Assembly (NCBI RefSeq): GCF_003719825.1
Contig: NZ_RIBS01000001.1
Location: forward strand, 558,001 to 622,000
Direction of reading: 5' to 3'
From: Montanilutibacter psychrotolerans
GTDB taxonomy: Bacteria > Pseudomonadota > Gammaproteobacteria > Xanthomonadales > Xanthomonadaceae
DNA length: 64,000 nucleotides
Under the pieces are notes generated by a model. The model had not been told where the DNA came from. It saw only the letters and a program-made list of their open reading frames with translations, and made no database searches. Made by a program: the position numbers and the translations under genes. Below, piece by piece: positions 48,895 through 57,324 of this stretch (its first letter is position 1; every line of letters starts with the position of its first letter).

Positions 48895-50403
48895 TCAGGG
48901 GCCCAATTCGGTTTCGATCGCGAGGTTCTGCAGGTCTCGCCCGAGCGATGCCGCAGCCACCAGTCGGCCCTCCCGATAGAACCGTGCGGTCGCATCGTTA
49001 CCGGACGGTTGACCGTCGATGCGCACCTGGTCCCAGTGGGTGGCGTGGCCGACAACGCGCAGGTCGACACCGTAGTGGTGGGTCCAGAAAAACGGCACCT
49101 CGTCATAGGCCTGACCGATGCCGAGCATGCTGGCGGCCGCGGCCTGTCCCTGTCGCTGTGCGTGTACCCAGTGCTCGATGCGTGCCGTGCCCGCTCCGTG
49201 CGGGTATCGGGCCACGTCGCCGGCGGCAAAGATGCCGGGCAAGGACGTCTGCAGGTGGCTGTCGACCAGGATGCCATCGTCGACGGTCAACCCTGCCGCC
49301 GATGCCAGCGCCGTGCGCGGCGCAACGCCGGCGCCAACGATCACCATGTCCGCGGCGATGCGGGTGCCGTCGTCCAGCGTGAGGTGCTCGCCATCGAAGC
49401 CCGCCACGGTGGATCGCAGATGGAACACGACGCCGTTGCGCCTGTGCAGGTCGGTGAGCGCTTCGCCCAGCTCAGGGCCCAGGATGTGCGCCATCGGCAG
49501 TTCCTCGCGAGCAACCACGTGCACGTCGAGCCCGCGCGTCCGCAGCGCTCCGGCTGCTTCCAGGCCGATGAAGCCGGCACCCACCAGCACGACGGACGTG
49601 GCACCGGCGGTGGCGGCGATGATCGCGCGGGCATCGGCCAGCGAGCGCAGCGTGAACACGTTCGGTCCGTCCAGCCCCGGTACGGGCAGCCGCACGGGCT
49701 CGGCACCGGTGGCGATCAGCAGGGCGTCATAGTCGAAGCGTTCGCCCGATTGGGTTACCACCTGGCGCGATGCGGTGTCGATGGCAGCGACGTCGCAATC
49801 CAGGTGCAGGTCGATCCGCCGCTCGGTGTAGAACTCCTGCCCCTGCAACGGAATCCAATCTTCCGGCGCGGTGCCGGCCAGGTAGTCCTTGGAAAGGTTC
49901 GGTCGGTCGCAGGGCGGGGCGTCGTCAGCGCTCAGCATCGTCAGCGTGCCGGTGTAACCCAGGCTGCGCAGACGTTCGGCCGCCGCGAATGCGGCCGCGC
50001 CGCCGCCGATGATCACGATGCGTGCGGGATGGTCGAGCGAGGCGGTTGGCGTCGCGGTCGATGCGGACTCACCGCGCACGAACACGTTGTCCCCGACGAC
50101 TTCCACGTCCCAACGCGACAGCGCGCCAAACGCCGGTGCCTTCAGCGCCGCTCCCGTGCGCAGGCTGAAACAGGCGTGGTGCCACGGGCAACGGATTTCG
50201 CCATCGACCACCAGGCCTTCGGCCAGCGGCGCGCCGTAGTGCGTGCAGGCGCCGCTCACGGCGAAGATGCCGTCGTCCAGACGCGCCAGCAGCACCGGTG
50301 CACCCGCAACGTGGCCGGCAAGCACGCCCGTGGCGGGAACGCTGGTCAGGGGGACACCCTGGGAGAGGTCCGGGCCGGGGGGCATCGCATCCGTGTGTGC
50401 CAT
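48895..50403 (-). CDS. Rieske 2Fe-2S / FAD-NAD(P)H reductase fusion
   Basis: This 502-residue protein joins an N-terminal Rieske domain to a pyridine nucleotide-disulphide type reductase. The 2Fe-2S ligands are C53 and H55 in CTHYGAPL, and C72 and H75 in CPWHHACF. The reductase has an FAD fold with IVIIGGGAAAFAAAERL, a second dinucleotide fold VVLVGAGFIGLEAAGAL, and GIFAAGDVARYP. It resembles AIF/AIFM3-like and ferredoxin-reductase proteins that pass electrons from NAD(P)H to an acceptor oxygenase. No oxygenase is nearby. The AGGAG ribosome site fits ATG 50403. It converges on the ECF41 target gene. Confidence 0.92.
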   Translation of the reverse strand: MAHTDAMPPGPDLSQGVPLTSVPATGVLAGHVAGAPVLLARLDDGIFAVSGACTHYGAPLAEGLVVDGEIRCPWHHACFSLRTGAALKAPAFGALSRWDVEVVGDNVFVRGESASTATPTASLDHPARIVIIGGGAAAFAAAERLRSLGYTGTLTMLSADDAPPCDRPNLSKDYLAGTAPEDWIPLQGQEFYTERRIDLHLDCDVAAIDTASRQVVTQSGERFDYDALLIATGAEPVRLPVPGLDGPNVFTLRSLADARAIIAATAGATSVVLVGAGFIGLEAAGALRTRGLDVHVVAREELPMAHILGPELGEALTDLHRRNGVVFHLRSTVAGFDGEHLTLDDGTRIAADMVIVGAGVAPRTALASAAGLTVDDGILVDSHLQTSLPGIFAAGDVARYPHGAGTARIEHWVHAQRQGQAAAASMLGIGQAYDEVPFFWTHHYGVDLRVVGHATHWDQVRIDGQPSGNDATARFYREGRLVAAASLGRDLQNLAIETELGP

Positions 50404-50810
50404 GGCAAAGCTCCTGATCTCGTTTGGGGGCGTCGTCGGCGGGGCCGGCGGCGCGGATGGAAACGCAGTGGCGTGCAACGCATCTTCAGGATGCGAAGTG
50501 CGGGGCGTGGCCGGGTTGCCGGCACCTGCGTGCCCGTGCGGAAACCCTGGGCACTCGCTCTCCCCGCAGGCGAAACGTTGCCAGCGAGCGTACTCCGTAC
50601 GCGACGCCCGTTTGCACCTCGGCAGCCGGCGGCACGCATCGCCTGGATCAGGCATCCCACTGGCGCACATGTTGAGGCGCGCCTGCATCGCGTTGTGCGA
50701 CCGCACCATCGGGCGGTCCTGGCGCGCGTGGCACCGACGCGATCCCTGCCGACCTGATCGTCACGACCCCACGTCCACCATCCCCGCAGGCGCCCACGCA
50801 GGAGTCCGAC
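50404..50810. other. Gene-free stretch between the Rieske reductase and small membrane genes
   Basis: These 407 bp separate divergent genes. Both flanking frames stay open into it, but no ribosome sites support longer starts. I see no repeat copy, hairpin terminator or clear promoter. The AGGAGTCCGAC ribosome site for the gene at 50811 is the only feature. Confidence 0.5.
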
Positions 50811-51158
50811 ATGCTGCTGACCTATGCCGTCATGATCTTTGCCATCGCCGCCCTGGGTGGACTGGTACTTGCCTCTTTCGTGCTGCGCGGACGCCTGGCG
50901 CCGTGGGTGATCTCGGTGGGGCACGCGCTGCTTGGCGCGAGTGGGCTGGCGTTGTTGATCGTCGCTGTCCTGCAGGGCGACACGCCCGCACGGGCCACCG
51001 CGGCACTGGCCTTGCTGGTGCTGGCGGCGCTGGGTGGGTTCTATCTCGCATCGATCCACCTGCGGGGCAAGGTGGCGCCCAAGGCGGTGGTGTTCGTCCA
51101 CGCCGGGGTTGCAGTGGTGGGCTTCCTGACGCTACTCAGCGCCATGCTGGCGACATGA
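50811..51158 (+). CDS. Small four-helix membrane protein, 115 residues
   Basis: Nearly the whole protein is hydrophobic, in four segments: LLTYAVMIFAIAALGGLVL, WVISVGHALLGASGLALLIV, ALALLVLAALGGFYLASIHL and VVFVHAGVAVVGFLTLL. Two similar His-containing helices (VISVGHALLGASGLALL and VVFVHAGVAVVGFL) suggest an internal duplication and possible haem binding. That is an inference. Its stop overlaps the start of the DUF2231 gene (ATGA at 51155), so the two are made together. I recognise no family. Confidence 0.75.
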   Translation: MLLTYAVMIFAIAALGGLVLASFVLRGRLAPWVISVGHALLGASGLALLIVAVLQGDTPARATAALALLVLAALGGFYLASIHLRGKVAPKAVVFVHAGVAVVGFLTLLSAMLAT

Positions 51159-51580
51159 CGCACCCGTTGCATCCGGCGCTGGTCCACTTCCCGATCGCGT
51201 GCTGGTCGCTGGCCACGGCCGCCGACATCGCCAGCCTGCGCTGGGCCGAACCGGCGTGGCGTTTCGCCGGAACGCTGATGGCGATCGGCGTGGTGATCGC
51301 GATCGCGGCGATGGCCGCGGGCCTGGTGGAACTGCGCAAGATCGGCGAGAACACCGCCGCAATGCGCGATGCGAATCGCCACCTGCTGCTGGCCATGGCC
51401 GCCTGGTTTCTTTACGCGACCAGCCTGTTCCTGCGCCTGAAAGGCATGTCGTTGACGCAGCCCGATGCGCTCTGCCTCGCCTTCAGCGTCGCCGGGTTCC
51501 TCGTCCTGTGCGCCACTGGCTGGCTGGGCGGAAAACTGGTGTACGTGCACGGTCTGGGTGGGCAACGCCGGCGGCAATGA
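51155..51580 (+). CDS. DUF2231 membrane protein
   Basis: This 141-residue membrane protein begins MTHPLHPALVHFPIACWSL, the hallmark of DUF2231, whose His residues may bind a metal or haem. Four hydrophobic helices follow, ending in GWLGGKLVYVHG, which is also typical of the family. Function is unknown, though DUF2231 proteins often sit beside redox or cytochrome genes. It is translationally coupled to the four-helix protein upstream. Confidence 0.88.
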   Translation: MTHPLHPALVHFPIACWSLATAADIASLRWAEPAWRFAGTLMAIGVVIAIAAMAAGLVELRKIGENTAAMRDANRHLLLAMAAWFLYATSLFLRLKGMSLTQPDALCLAFSVAGFLVLCATGWLGGKLVYVHGLGGQRRRQ

Positions 51581-51607
51581 CGGCGCGCACCACCGCTTGC
51601 ATCCACC

Positions 51608-53698
51608 TCAGCGCAGGTCGCGCCCGGCGATGCGCAGGTTGCGCTTCAGATGGTCGCGCAGTTCCCGGGTGGGTGGGCTCGGTGCGGCGCCGCCGAGGTG
51701 GCGATGCAGCATGTGCTCGAGCAGGTGGAGCCCGGCTTCGCGGGCGATTGGATCGTGGTTGGCGTGGCCGGCATCCGGGTCGACCAGCAGGCTGACATCC
51801 TTGCCCAGCAGCTTCAGCCGCGCGGCGTACTCGATCACGCCGCTGATGCCGACGCGACGGTCTTCGCCACTGGCGATCAGCACGACGGGGCGACGCAGCC
51901 GAGCGACGTTCGCCAGCGGCGACTGCGCATGCAGGCGCGCCATCACGTCGCGATCCTGGGTGTCCAGCGAGAGCAGGCGTGCCACATCGGCAAACGGGAT
52001 GAAACCCGACAGGTTGAGGGCCTCGCGGCTGCGCGCGATCCAGCGAAGGTTCGAGGCGAAGTCCGGCGGCGGCACGAACGCGATGCCCACCTTGAACAGC
52101 TCCGGCTCGAACGTCACGCCCAGCAGCGTGGAGTAGCCGCCAAACGATCCTCCGACGATGCCGACACGCCGCGCGTCGCCGATGCCCATCGCGAGCACAT
52201 GGCGCACGCCCTCGACGATGTCGCGCTGCACGCGTCCGTTACCGAAGTCGCCGCGCGCGCTGAACATGTACTGGCGCCCGTGTCCGGTGGAGCCACGGAA
52301 GTTCGGCTCGAACACCACATGGCCGCGATTCACGAGGAACTGCGCAATAGCGCCGTACTCGGGCCGCGAATGGTTCCACGGCCCACCGTGCGGATGCGCG
52401 ACCAGAGGCGCTCGGGCCGGGTCGACACCCGGCGGTACCAGCACGAAGCCGTGCAGGCGCATGCCGTCGGAGGCGCGCCAGCGAATCGGGATCTTTCGCG
52501 CCAGTGCGGACTCGGGCAGCCACGGTGCCGGCATGCCGCTGCGTTGCTGCAACGCGGGTGCGTCGGCCAGCACGCGGCGGAATTGCCCGGAGCGCGGGTG
52601 GTAGAGGTGCAGGCGTTCGCTCTGCAACGTGCTGGCGCGTTCGCTTACCAGCCACTGCGCCGCTGCGCCGCGACCGATCTGCACGCGCAGGTTGCGCTGT
52701 GGGAATCGCCGCGCGATGGCATCGACGCCGCGCTTCGTGTCGGCGTCCAGCCCGTGGCTCGCCGCCACGGTGCTGCGGTAGCTGGCGATCAGCGGCTGCC
52801 CCGTCGTCGGGTCGAGCACCAACTGGTCGAGATCGGCCTCGCCACGCGGGTCGATGTGCACGGTCTGCAGCCGGCCTTGCCCATCCAGCCGTGCCACGCG
52901 GTGCAGATCGCTTCCCATGTCGCTGCGCAGCAGCGCCTCGCCAGCGGGATTGGTCGCCGGAAGCAGACTGCAACGGTGCATCCGCGGGCAGCGCAGGAGT
53001 TCGCGCAGACGGCCACCGGCCTGGACGCGATGGACCACCAGCGCCAGGTCCTCGACGCGTTCGAGAAATGCTAGACGGCCGTGCGCGTCGAAGGCAAAGC
53101 CCGCGATCTGCCGGGTGTCCTCGTGCAGCACGGTGCGTCGGCCTCGCATGTCCACGCGCAGCAGGCGCCAGCGTTGCGGTGCCACGCGATTGGCTCGCAG
53201 CCGTTCCAGCGCAATCACGGCTTCCGGATGTTGCGGGTCGACCGCTTCGATAGTGCGCGACTCGCGCCCACCCAGGGTCGTCACGATGCCGGAGCCCGAT
53301 TGTCCGGCCACCGCAAGCGCGAACAGCTGCTTCGGTGATTCCAGCAACAGCCAGCGACCGTTCCGCGACCAGTACAACTGCCGCGCGTCGCTAGTCGACA
53401 GCAGGCGACGCGGCGGACCTCCGGCGGTGGCAAGCAGCCAGACTTCGTGATTGCGCCCGCGCGCCTGGAGGTACGCGACGCCGCGACCGTCCGGCGACAG
53501 CACCGGCGATCGGATCGACGCATCGACGAGGAAAGCGCTGCGCTCGATGCGCGGCGCCAGCGGACGGGCGCGTTCGACGACGAGCGCGGCGCGCAACGTG
53601 GCATCGTCAACGCGATCTGCCGACGCGGGGGGCGCGGCCAGCAAGCCGAACGCGAGGCAGCACAGCGCCGCCACAAACCGGTGTGGAAACGTGGACAT
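51608..53698 (-). CDS. Exported S9-family (prolyl oligopeptidase type) peptidase
   Basis: This 696-residue protein has a signal peptide (FVAALCCLAFGLLAAPPASA). It then has a beta-propeller region (about 60-420) and a C-terminal alpha/beta hydrolase domain. The catalytic serine is in GGSFGG, the aspartate in ASGEDRRVG and the histidine in DAGHANHD. The oxyanion region HPHGGPWNHSR fits dipeptidyl or acylaminoacyl peptidases. It cleaves short peptides in the periplasm or outside. It lies 83 bp after the ABC permease gene on the same strand and may share its transcript. The start is set by the signal peptide; the frame runs on to 54127 without support. Confidence 0.92.
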   Translation of the reverse strand: MSTFPHRFVAALCCLAFGLLAAPPASADRVDDATLRAALVVERARPLAPRIERSAFLVDASIRSPVLSPDGRGVAYLQARGRNHEVWLLATAGGPPRRLLSTSDARQLYWSRNGRWLLLESPKQLFALAVAGQSGSGIVTTLGGRESRTIEAVDPQHPEAVIALERLRANRVAPQRWRLLRVDMRGRRTVLHEDTRQIAGFAFDAHGRLAFLERVEDLALVVHRVQAGGRLRELLRCPRMHRCSLLPATNPAGEALLRSDMGSDLHRVARLDGQGRLQTVHIDPRGEADLDQLVLDPTTGQPLIASYRSTVAASHGLDADTKRGVDAIARRFPQRNLRVQIGRGAAAQWLVSERASTLQSERLHLYHPRSGQFRRVLADAPALQQRSGMPAPWLPESALARKIPIRWRASDGMRLHGFVLVPPGVDPARAPLVAHPHGGPWNHSRPEYGAIAQFLVNRGHVVFEPNFRGSTGHGRQYMFSARGDFGNGRVQRDIVEGVRHVLAMGIGDARRVGIVGGSFGGYSTLLGVTFEPELFKVGIAFVPPPDFASNLRWIARSREALNLSGFIPFADVARLLSLDTQDRDVMARLHAQSPLANVARLRRPVVLIASGEDRRVGISGVIEYAARLKLLGKDVSLLVDPDAGHANHDPIAREAGLHLLEHMLHRHLGGAAPSPPTRELRDHLKRNLRIAGRDLR

Positions 53699-53781
53699 GG
53701 TGGTCTCCGGCGGGGCCGTCGGTGGACGGGCCCGCGTGGTGGGGAGCGCCGGCGCGGTGGCGGGCGCTCTTGCGATTGCGT

Positions 53782-55656
53782 CTAGGCCGTTGCCGTCTGC
53801 GGGCCGGCGGTGTGTGCGTCCACGGGGTGTGTCGTACGAAGGTCGCCGACGCGTTCGCGTTCGGGGAACAGCAACCACAGGCTCAGCAGCGCCGGCACAC
53901 CGATCAGTCCGCAGGCCGCTATCCAACCCACCCGGGCCGTCGGCGAAAGCGGCCGGTTGCGCGTGAGCCAGACCGCGGCCAGCAGCGACAGCAGCGACAA
54001 CACCCCCGCAAGCCGCCACATGCCGCGTGGAATCGGCGGCGTGGCATGGGTCAGCAGCGGGTCCGGATCGGCGAACAGCGAGCCGGCGCCCATGCGCAGC
54101 GCGTACATCGCCGGTGACGGCCACCAACTCTCGTAGCGATAGAACGCGTTGTTGTCGTAAGCGATGGCACGCCGGGCGGCGGTCTCGATCCGGCCATCCT
54201 CGTGCACACGCAGCACGTGCTGGTACGGCGTTGCGCCCGTGGGGCGGTACGATTCGACGAAGAACGCGAACGAGATCAGGTAGCCGTCCAGCAGTTCGAT
54301 CATCTCCACGCGTCCCAGGTCGCCGTACTGCCCGGGGATCGGCACGCGCAGGCGCGGTACCAGGAGGTGATCGTTCTCGATGACGTCGCGCCCGTCGAAG
54401 AAGTACACCGCGCGATCGCTCACCACGCCCAGACGATCTCCGACCTGACCGGCGCCCGCCACCACTTCGTTGGCGGGCAGTTCGATGCGCGGCAGCACCT
54501 GGCCCAGCTCACTGTCGTAGACGTACAGCGTGCGGCGGCCGATCAGCGCGCTGCTGCCCTTGGGAAGCGACGGGGCGTCGCCGACCGGCAGCACCGTCGT
54601 CGGGAACGCCGCCCCGGCGGCACCCACACCGAGTGAGCCGACGCCGCGGCCATTGACCAGGCTGTATCCCTCGAACCTCATGCTGTCGTGACTGAACACC
54701 CAGCGCACGCGCCGCTCGCTGTCGTCGAACTCCATCGGCGCAACGTTGGTCAACTCATCGTGCAGCGGCAGTCGGGGTACCTGGACGCCGATGCCGTACG
54801 TCTCGGACAGCGCGACCTGTTCGCGCAGCAATGCGGCGTCGGATCGCTTGCTGTTGGCCAGTCCGGCGAGCAGCAGCGCCTTGTCCTCGAAACGTTCGGT
54901 CTCGATGGCGCCGCCGATCGGCGGCGTCGGCCGGTTGCGCGGGTGCGAGCCCTGCATGATCCACAGCAACTCCACGCCAAAGCCGAGCAGCAGGATCAGC
55001 AGGTAGAGCGACATCTGCAGCGGCAGCGCGGCGACGATGGTCGCCGCTGGCGATCGCGGCGGGGCGCTGAGGTCGGGCTTGAACGCCGCCAGTACCATGC
55101 AGGCCAGCCACAGCATCACCAGCGCCTGCATCGCCAACGCAGCCGTGCCGGTGGCGGTGCTGACCAGCGGCAGCGCCAGCATCACCAGCGCGCAGGACGA
55201 GTAGCGCCGTCCGCCCAGCATGCAGTAGCCGCCTGCCAGATAGCCGCACGACGCCAACAGCATTGCCGCCAGGGGCAGCAGCCAGTGGCGGACATCGACC
55301 ACGCGCGCTGTCATGGCTTCCTGGTAGCCGGCGATGGTCAGGATAGGCAGGGCCACGGCAAGCACCAGCAGCACCATGCCGGCGCCGAACAGCGCCGCCG
55401 CGATCTTCCCGCTCGACACGGGACGGTGCAGCAGATTCAACCAGGCATTCGGCCGCCGATAGCCGCCCATCTGGTACAGCCCCAGCAGCAGTCCGACCAG
55501 CACGTACACACCGCCGATGCTCCGGTGTACCAGCAAGGGCTGCTGGCCAAGGTCGACCACCCGGGTCATGAAGGCCAGCACCAGCAGGTGCACGCCGCCC
55601 AAGGCAATGGCCCAGCCACGAAAGCGCAGCAGCTCGGCCTTGAAGAGATTCCACAT
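53782..55656 (-). CDS. ABC transporter permease-like membrane protein
   Basis: This 624-residue protein has six N-terminal membrane helices (about 14-245). A large soluble beta-rich region (about 260-530) may be extracytoplasmic, and two closing helices follow (about 555-610). It pairs with the ABC ATPase gene, which starts upstream and ends 27 bp before it. The GntR-ATPase-permease order is that of YtrA-type systems of bacilli, which act on the cell envelope. The big middle domain (YVYDSELGQVLPRIEL, RAVYFFDGRDVIENDH) looks like repeated beta units and has no recognised homologue. The exported substrate, if any, is unknown. Confidence 0.8.
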   Translation of the reverse strand: MWNLFKAELLRFRGWAIALGGVHLLVLAFMTRVVDLGQQPLLVHRSIGGVYVLVGLLLGLYQMGGYRRPNAWLNLLHRPVSSGKIAAALFGAGMVLLVLAVALPILTIAGYQEAMTARVVDVRHWLLPLAAMLLASCGYLAGGYCMLGGRRYSSCALVMLALPLVSTATGTAALAMQALVMLWLACMVLAAFKPDLSAPPRSPAATIVAALPLQMSLYLLILLLGFGVELLWIMQGSHPRNRPTPPIGGAIETERFEDKALLLAGLANSKRSDAALLREQVALSETYGIGVQVPRLPLHDELTNVAPMEFDDSERRVRWVFSHDSMRFEGYSLVNGRGVGSLGVGAAGAAFPTTVLPVGDAPSLPKGSSALIGRRTLYVYDSELGQVLPRIELPANEVVAGAGQVGDRLGVVSDRAVYFFDGRDVIENDHLLVPRLRVPIPGQYGDLGRVEMIELLDGYLISFAFFVESYRPTGATPYQHVLRVHEDGRIETAARRAIAYDNNAFYRYESWWPSPAMYALRMGAGSLFADPDPLLTHATPPIPRGMWRLAGVLSLLSLLAAVWLTRNRPLSPTARVGWIAACGLIGVPALLSLWLLFPERERVGDLRTTHPVDAHTAGPQTATA

Positions 55657-55683
55657 GGTGCTTCCCCTGATGGATTTCAGCGC

Positions 55684-56604
55684 TCAGGCGCGGGCCGGAG
55701 CGGCGTGGTTCTTGGTCAGGAAACCGTTGACGGCGCGGTCCAGACTCACCGGCATGCTCTGCATCGAGCGCGCACCGCTGGCACGCAGGAACTGCGCGAA
55801 GTCTTCGTCCTGGTCCAGCACCAGGTAGTGGTGCAGGCCGTCGATCCGTTGCAGCTGCAACAGGCCGGGAATGGTCGAAGGCTCCGGCCCCTTGAATGGC
55901 ACGTCGGCGATCCAGTGGGTGACGCGCGCGCAGAAATCCTCCGGCGCCGACATGTTCTTCAGCTGACCGCGTTCGAGAATGATGAGGTTGTCGGCAACAC
56001 GCTCGATCTCCTCCATCTGGTGCGAGCAATAGATCACCGTGCAGTCCTCGGCGGCGTTGGAGTACAGCAGCGATTCGAGGAAGGCGCGCTTTGCCACCAC
56101 GTCCAGGCCCAGCGTCGGCTCGTCCAGCACCAGAAGCTCCGGGCCCTGTGCGAGAACCAGCGCGAGGTTGAGTCCGGCGCGTTCGCCGCGCGACAGCTGG
56201 CTGATCTTCTGCCGCGGCAGCACCTGGTAGTGCCCGATGACTTCGTCGAAGGCCTGCTGGTTCCAGCGCGGATACTGGTCACGTTGCATCGCGATCACCG
56301 CCGATACCGTCATCCAGCCGGGCAGGGTGTGCTCTTCGTTGACGAAACCGATGCGGCCGCGGTCGTCGGGTCGCAATTGCTGGCTGTCACGGCCCAGGAT
56401 GCGCGCCTGTCCCGAGGTTGGCGGCAGGAAGCCCAGCAGTATCCGGAACAGTGTCGACTTGCCGGCGCCGTTGGCACCGACGATGGCGTGGATCCGGCCG
56501 CGCGGAATGCGCAGGTCGAGATGGTCGAGCGCGAGCTTGTCGCCGTAGCGCTTGGTCAGCGCGACGGTCTCGATGATGCAGTCGGAAGTGACGTTGTCAG
56601 TCAT
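55684..56604 (-). CDS. ABC transporter ATP-binding protein
   Basis: This 306-residue ATPase of the CcmA/Ytr type has Walker A GANGAGKST, the signature LSRGERAGLNLALVLA, Walker B LLVLDEPTLGLD and the switch histidine in VIYCSHQMEEIE. A C-terminal extension of about 80 residues follows. It powers the membrane protein encoded downstream. ATG 56604 (MTDNVTSDC) has AGGG 6 nt upstream and is preferred to the TTG two codons earlier. It begins 46 bp after the GntR regulator ends. Confidence 0.93.
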   Translation of the reverse strand: MTDNVTSDCIIETVALTKRYGDKLALDHLDLRIPRGRIHAIVGANGAGKSTLFRILLGFLPPTSGQARILGRDSQQLRPDDRGRIGFVNEEHTLPGWMTVSAVIAMQRDQYPRWNQQAFDEVIGHYQVLPRQKISQLSRGERAGLNLALVLAQGPELLVLDEPTLGLDVVAKRAFLESLLYSNAAEDCTVIYCSHQMEEIERVADNLIILERGQLKNMSAPEDFCARVTHWIADVPFKGPEPSTIPGLLQLQRIDGLHHYLVLDQDEDFAQFLRASGARSMQSMPVSLDRAVNGFLTKNHAAPARA

Positions 56605-56649
56605 GGTCAACCCTGCGAGAAGGGGCGGGGGCGGCGTTGCTGTCGGCGA

Positions 56650-57060
56650 TCAGGCGGTCTTTCTTGGCGCCAGCACGCGAAGCGCCTGTTCCACGCGGGC
56701 GAGTGCGCGGTCGGGCGGGTAGTCCAGCGCCGCGACTTCGTGCACGAAGCGCTGGGTGGCGTCGTCGAGACGACGTTCGCGTTCGCCGTCGCTGAGGCGC
56801 TGGCGAGGCGTGGCCACGTACAGCCCCAGACCCTGCCGCGCATCGAGCCAGCCTTCGGCGGTCAGTTCGGCGTAGGCCTTGGCGACGGTGTTGGGATTGA
56901 TCGTGAGTTGTTGCGCAAGCCCGCGCACGCTGGGCAACTGCGCGCCGGGCACGAGTTCGCCGGTGGCGATCTTCATGCGCACGCCATCGACGATCTGCTT
57001 GCTGATCGGGCGGGGATCGCCGGTGGCGATCTGGATCATCAGGGCTTGGGTGCGGCTCAT
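56650..57060 (-). CDS. YtrA-type GntR-family regulator
   Basis: This 136-residue regulator has the GntR winged helix-turn-helix (about 16-85: ISKQIVDGVRMKIATGELVPG, LPSVRGLAQQLTINPNTVAKAY). It has only a short C-terminal dimerisation part, the hallmark of the YtrA branch. Such proteins repress their own ABC operon until a signal such as envelope stress releases them. It is the first gene of the GntR-ABC-permease-S9 peptidase series. An inverted repeat 24 nt upstream of its start is a good operator candidate. Confidence 0.93.
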   Translation of the reverse strand: MSRTQALMIQIATGDPRPISKQIVDGVRMKIATGELVPGAQLPSVRGLAQQLTINPNTVAKAYAELTAEGWLDARQGLGLYVATPRQRLSDGERERRLDDATQRFVHEVAALDYPPDRALARVEQALRVLAPRKTA

Positions 57061-57083
57061 GGCGGCTTGGCGTCCACTGGGTT

Positions 57084-57108
57084 GCTGTACGGCGTGTAGT
57101 AGTACAGC
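57084..57108. promoter_or_regulatory. Candidate operator for the YtrA-type regulator
   Basis: The inverted repeat GCTGTAC (57084-57090) and GTACAGC (57102-57108), with an 11-nt spacer containing GTGTAGTA, lies 24 nt upstream of the regulator start. Position and symmetry fit an autoregulatory GntR site. This is inference without binding data. Confidence 0.55.
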
Positions 57109-57269
57109 GGGCCGAAGCGGGTCGTCAAGTGCCCGTCGACCAGGGATGCTGCGGCCGCGACGGAGGCGGGTGTCGCAAGCCGGCCGCACTGGTTGAGCGC
57201 ACCCGCTCAGGCGCGCGATGGCGAGCCGGGTGGCGACGTGATGCGCGGATGGGCCTCACGCGGTGTGCC

Positions 57270-57300
57270 AAAAAAAAAACAGGCCGGCAATGCCGGCCTG
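57270..57300 (-). terminator. Intrinsic terminator after the DUF885 gene
   Basis: On the minus strand CAGGCCGG / CCGGCCTG with a short loop is followed by ten T residues. It lies about 25 bp after the DUF885 stop and separates it from the GntR-ABC operon. Confidence 0.93.
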
Positions 57301-57324
57301 CTTTCGTCAATCAACCGCGGTTGT

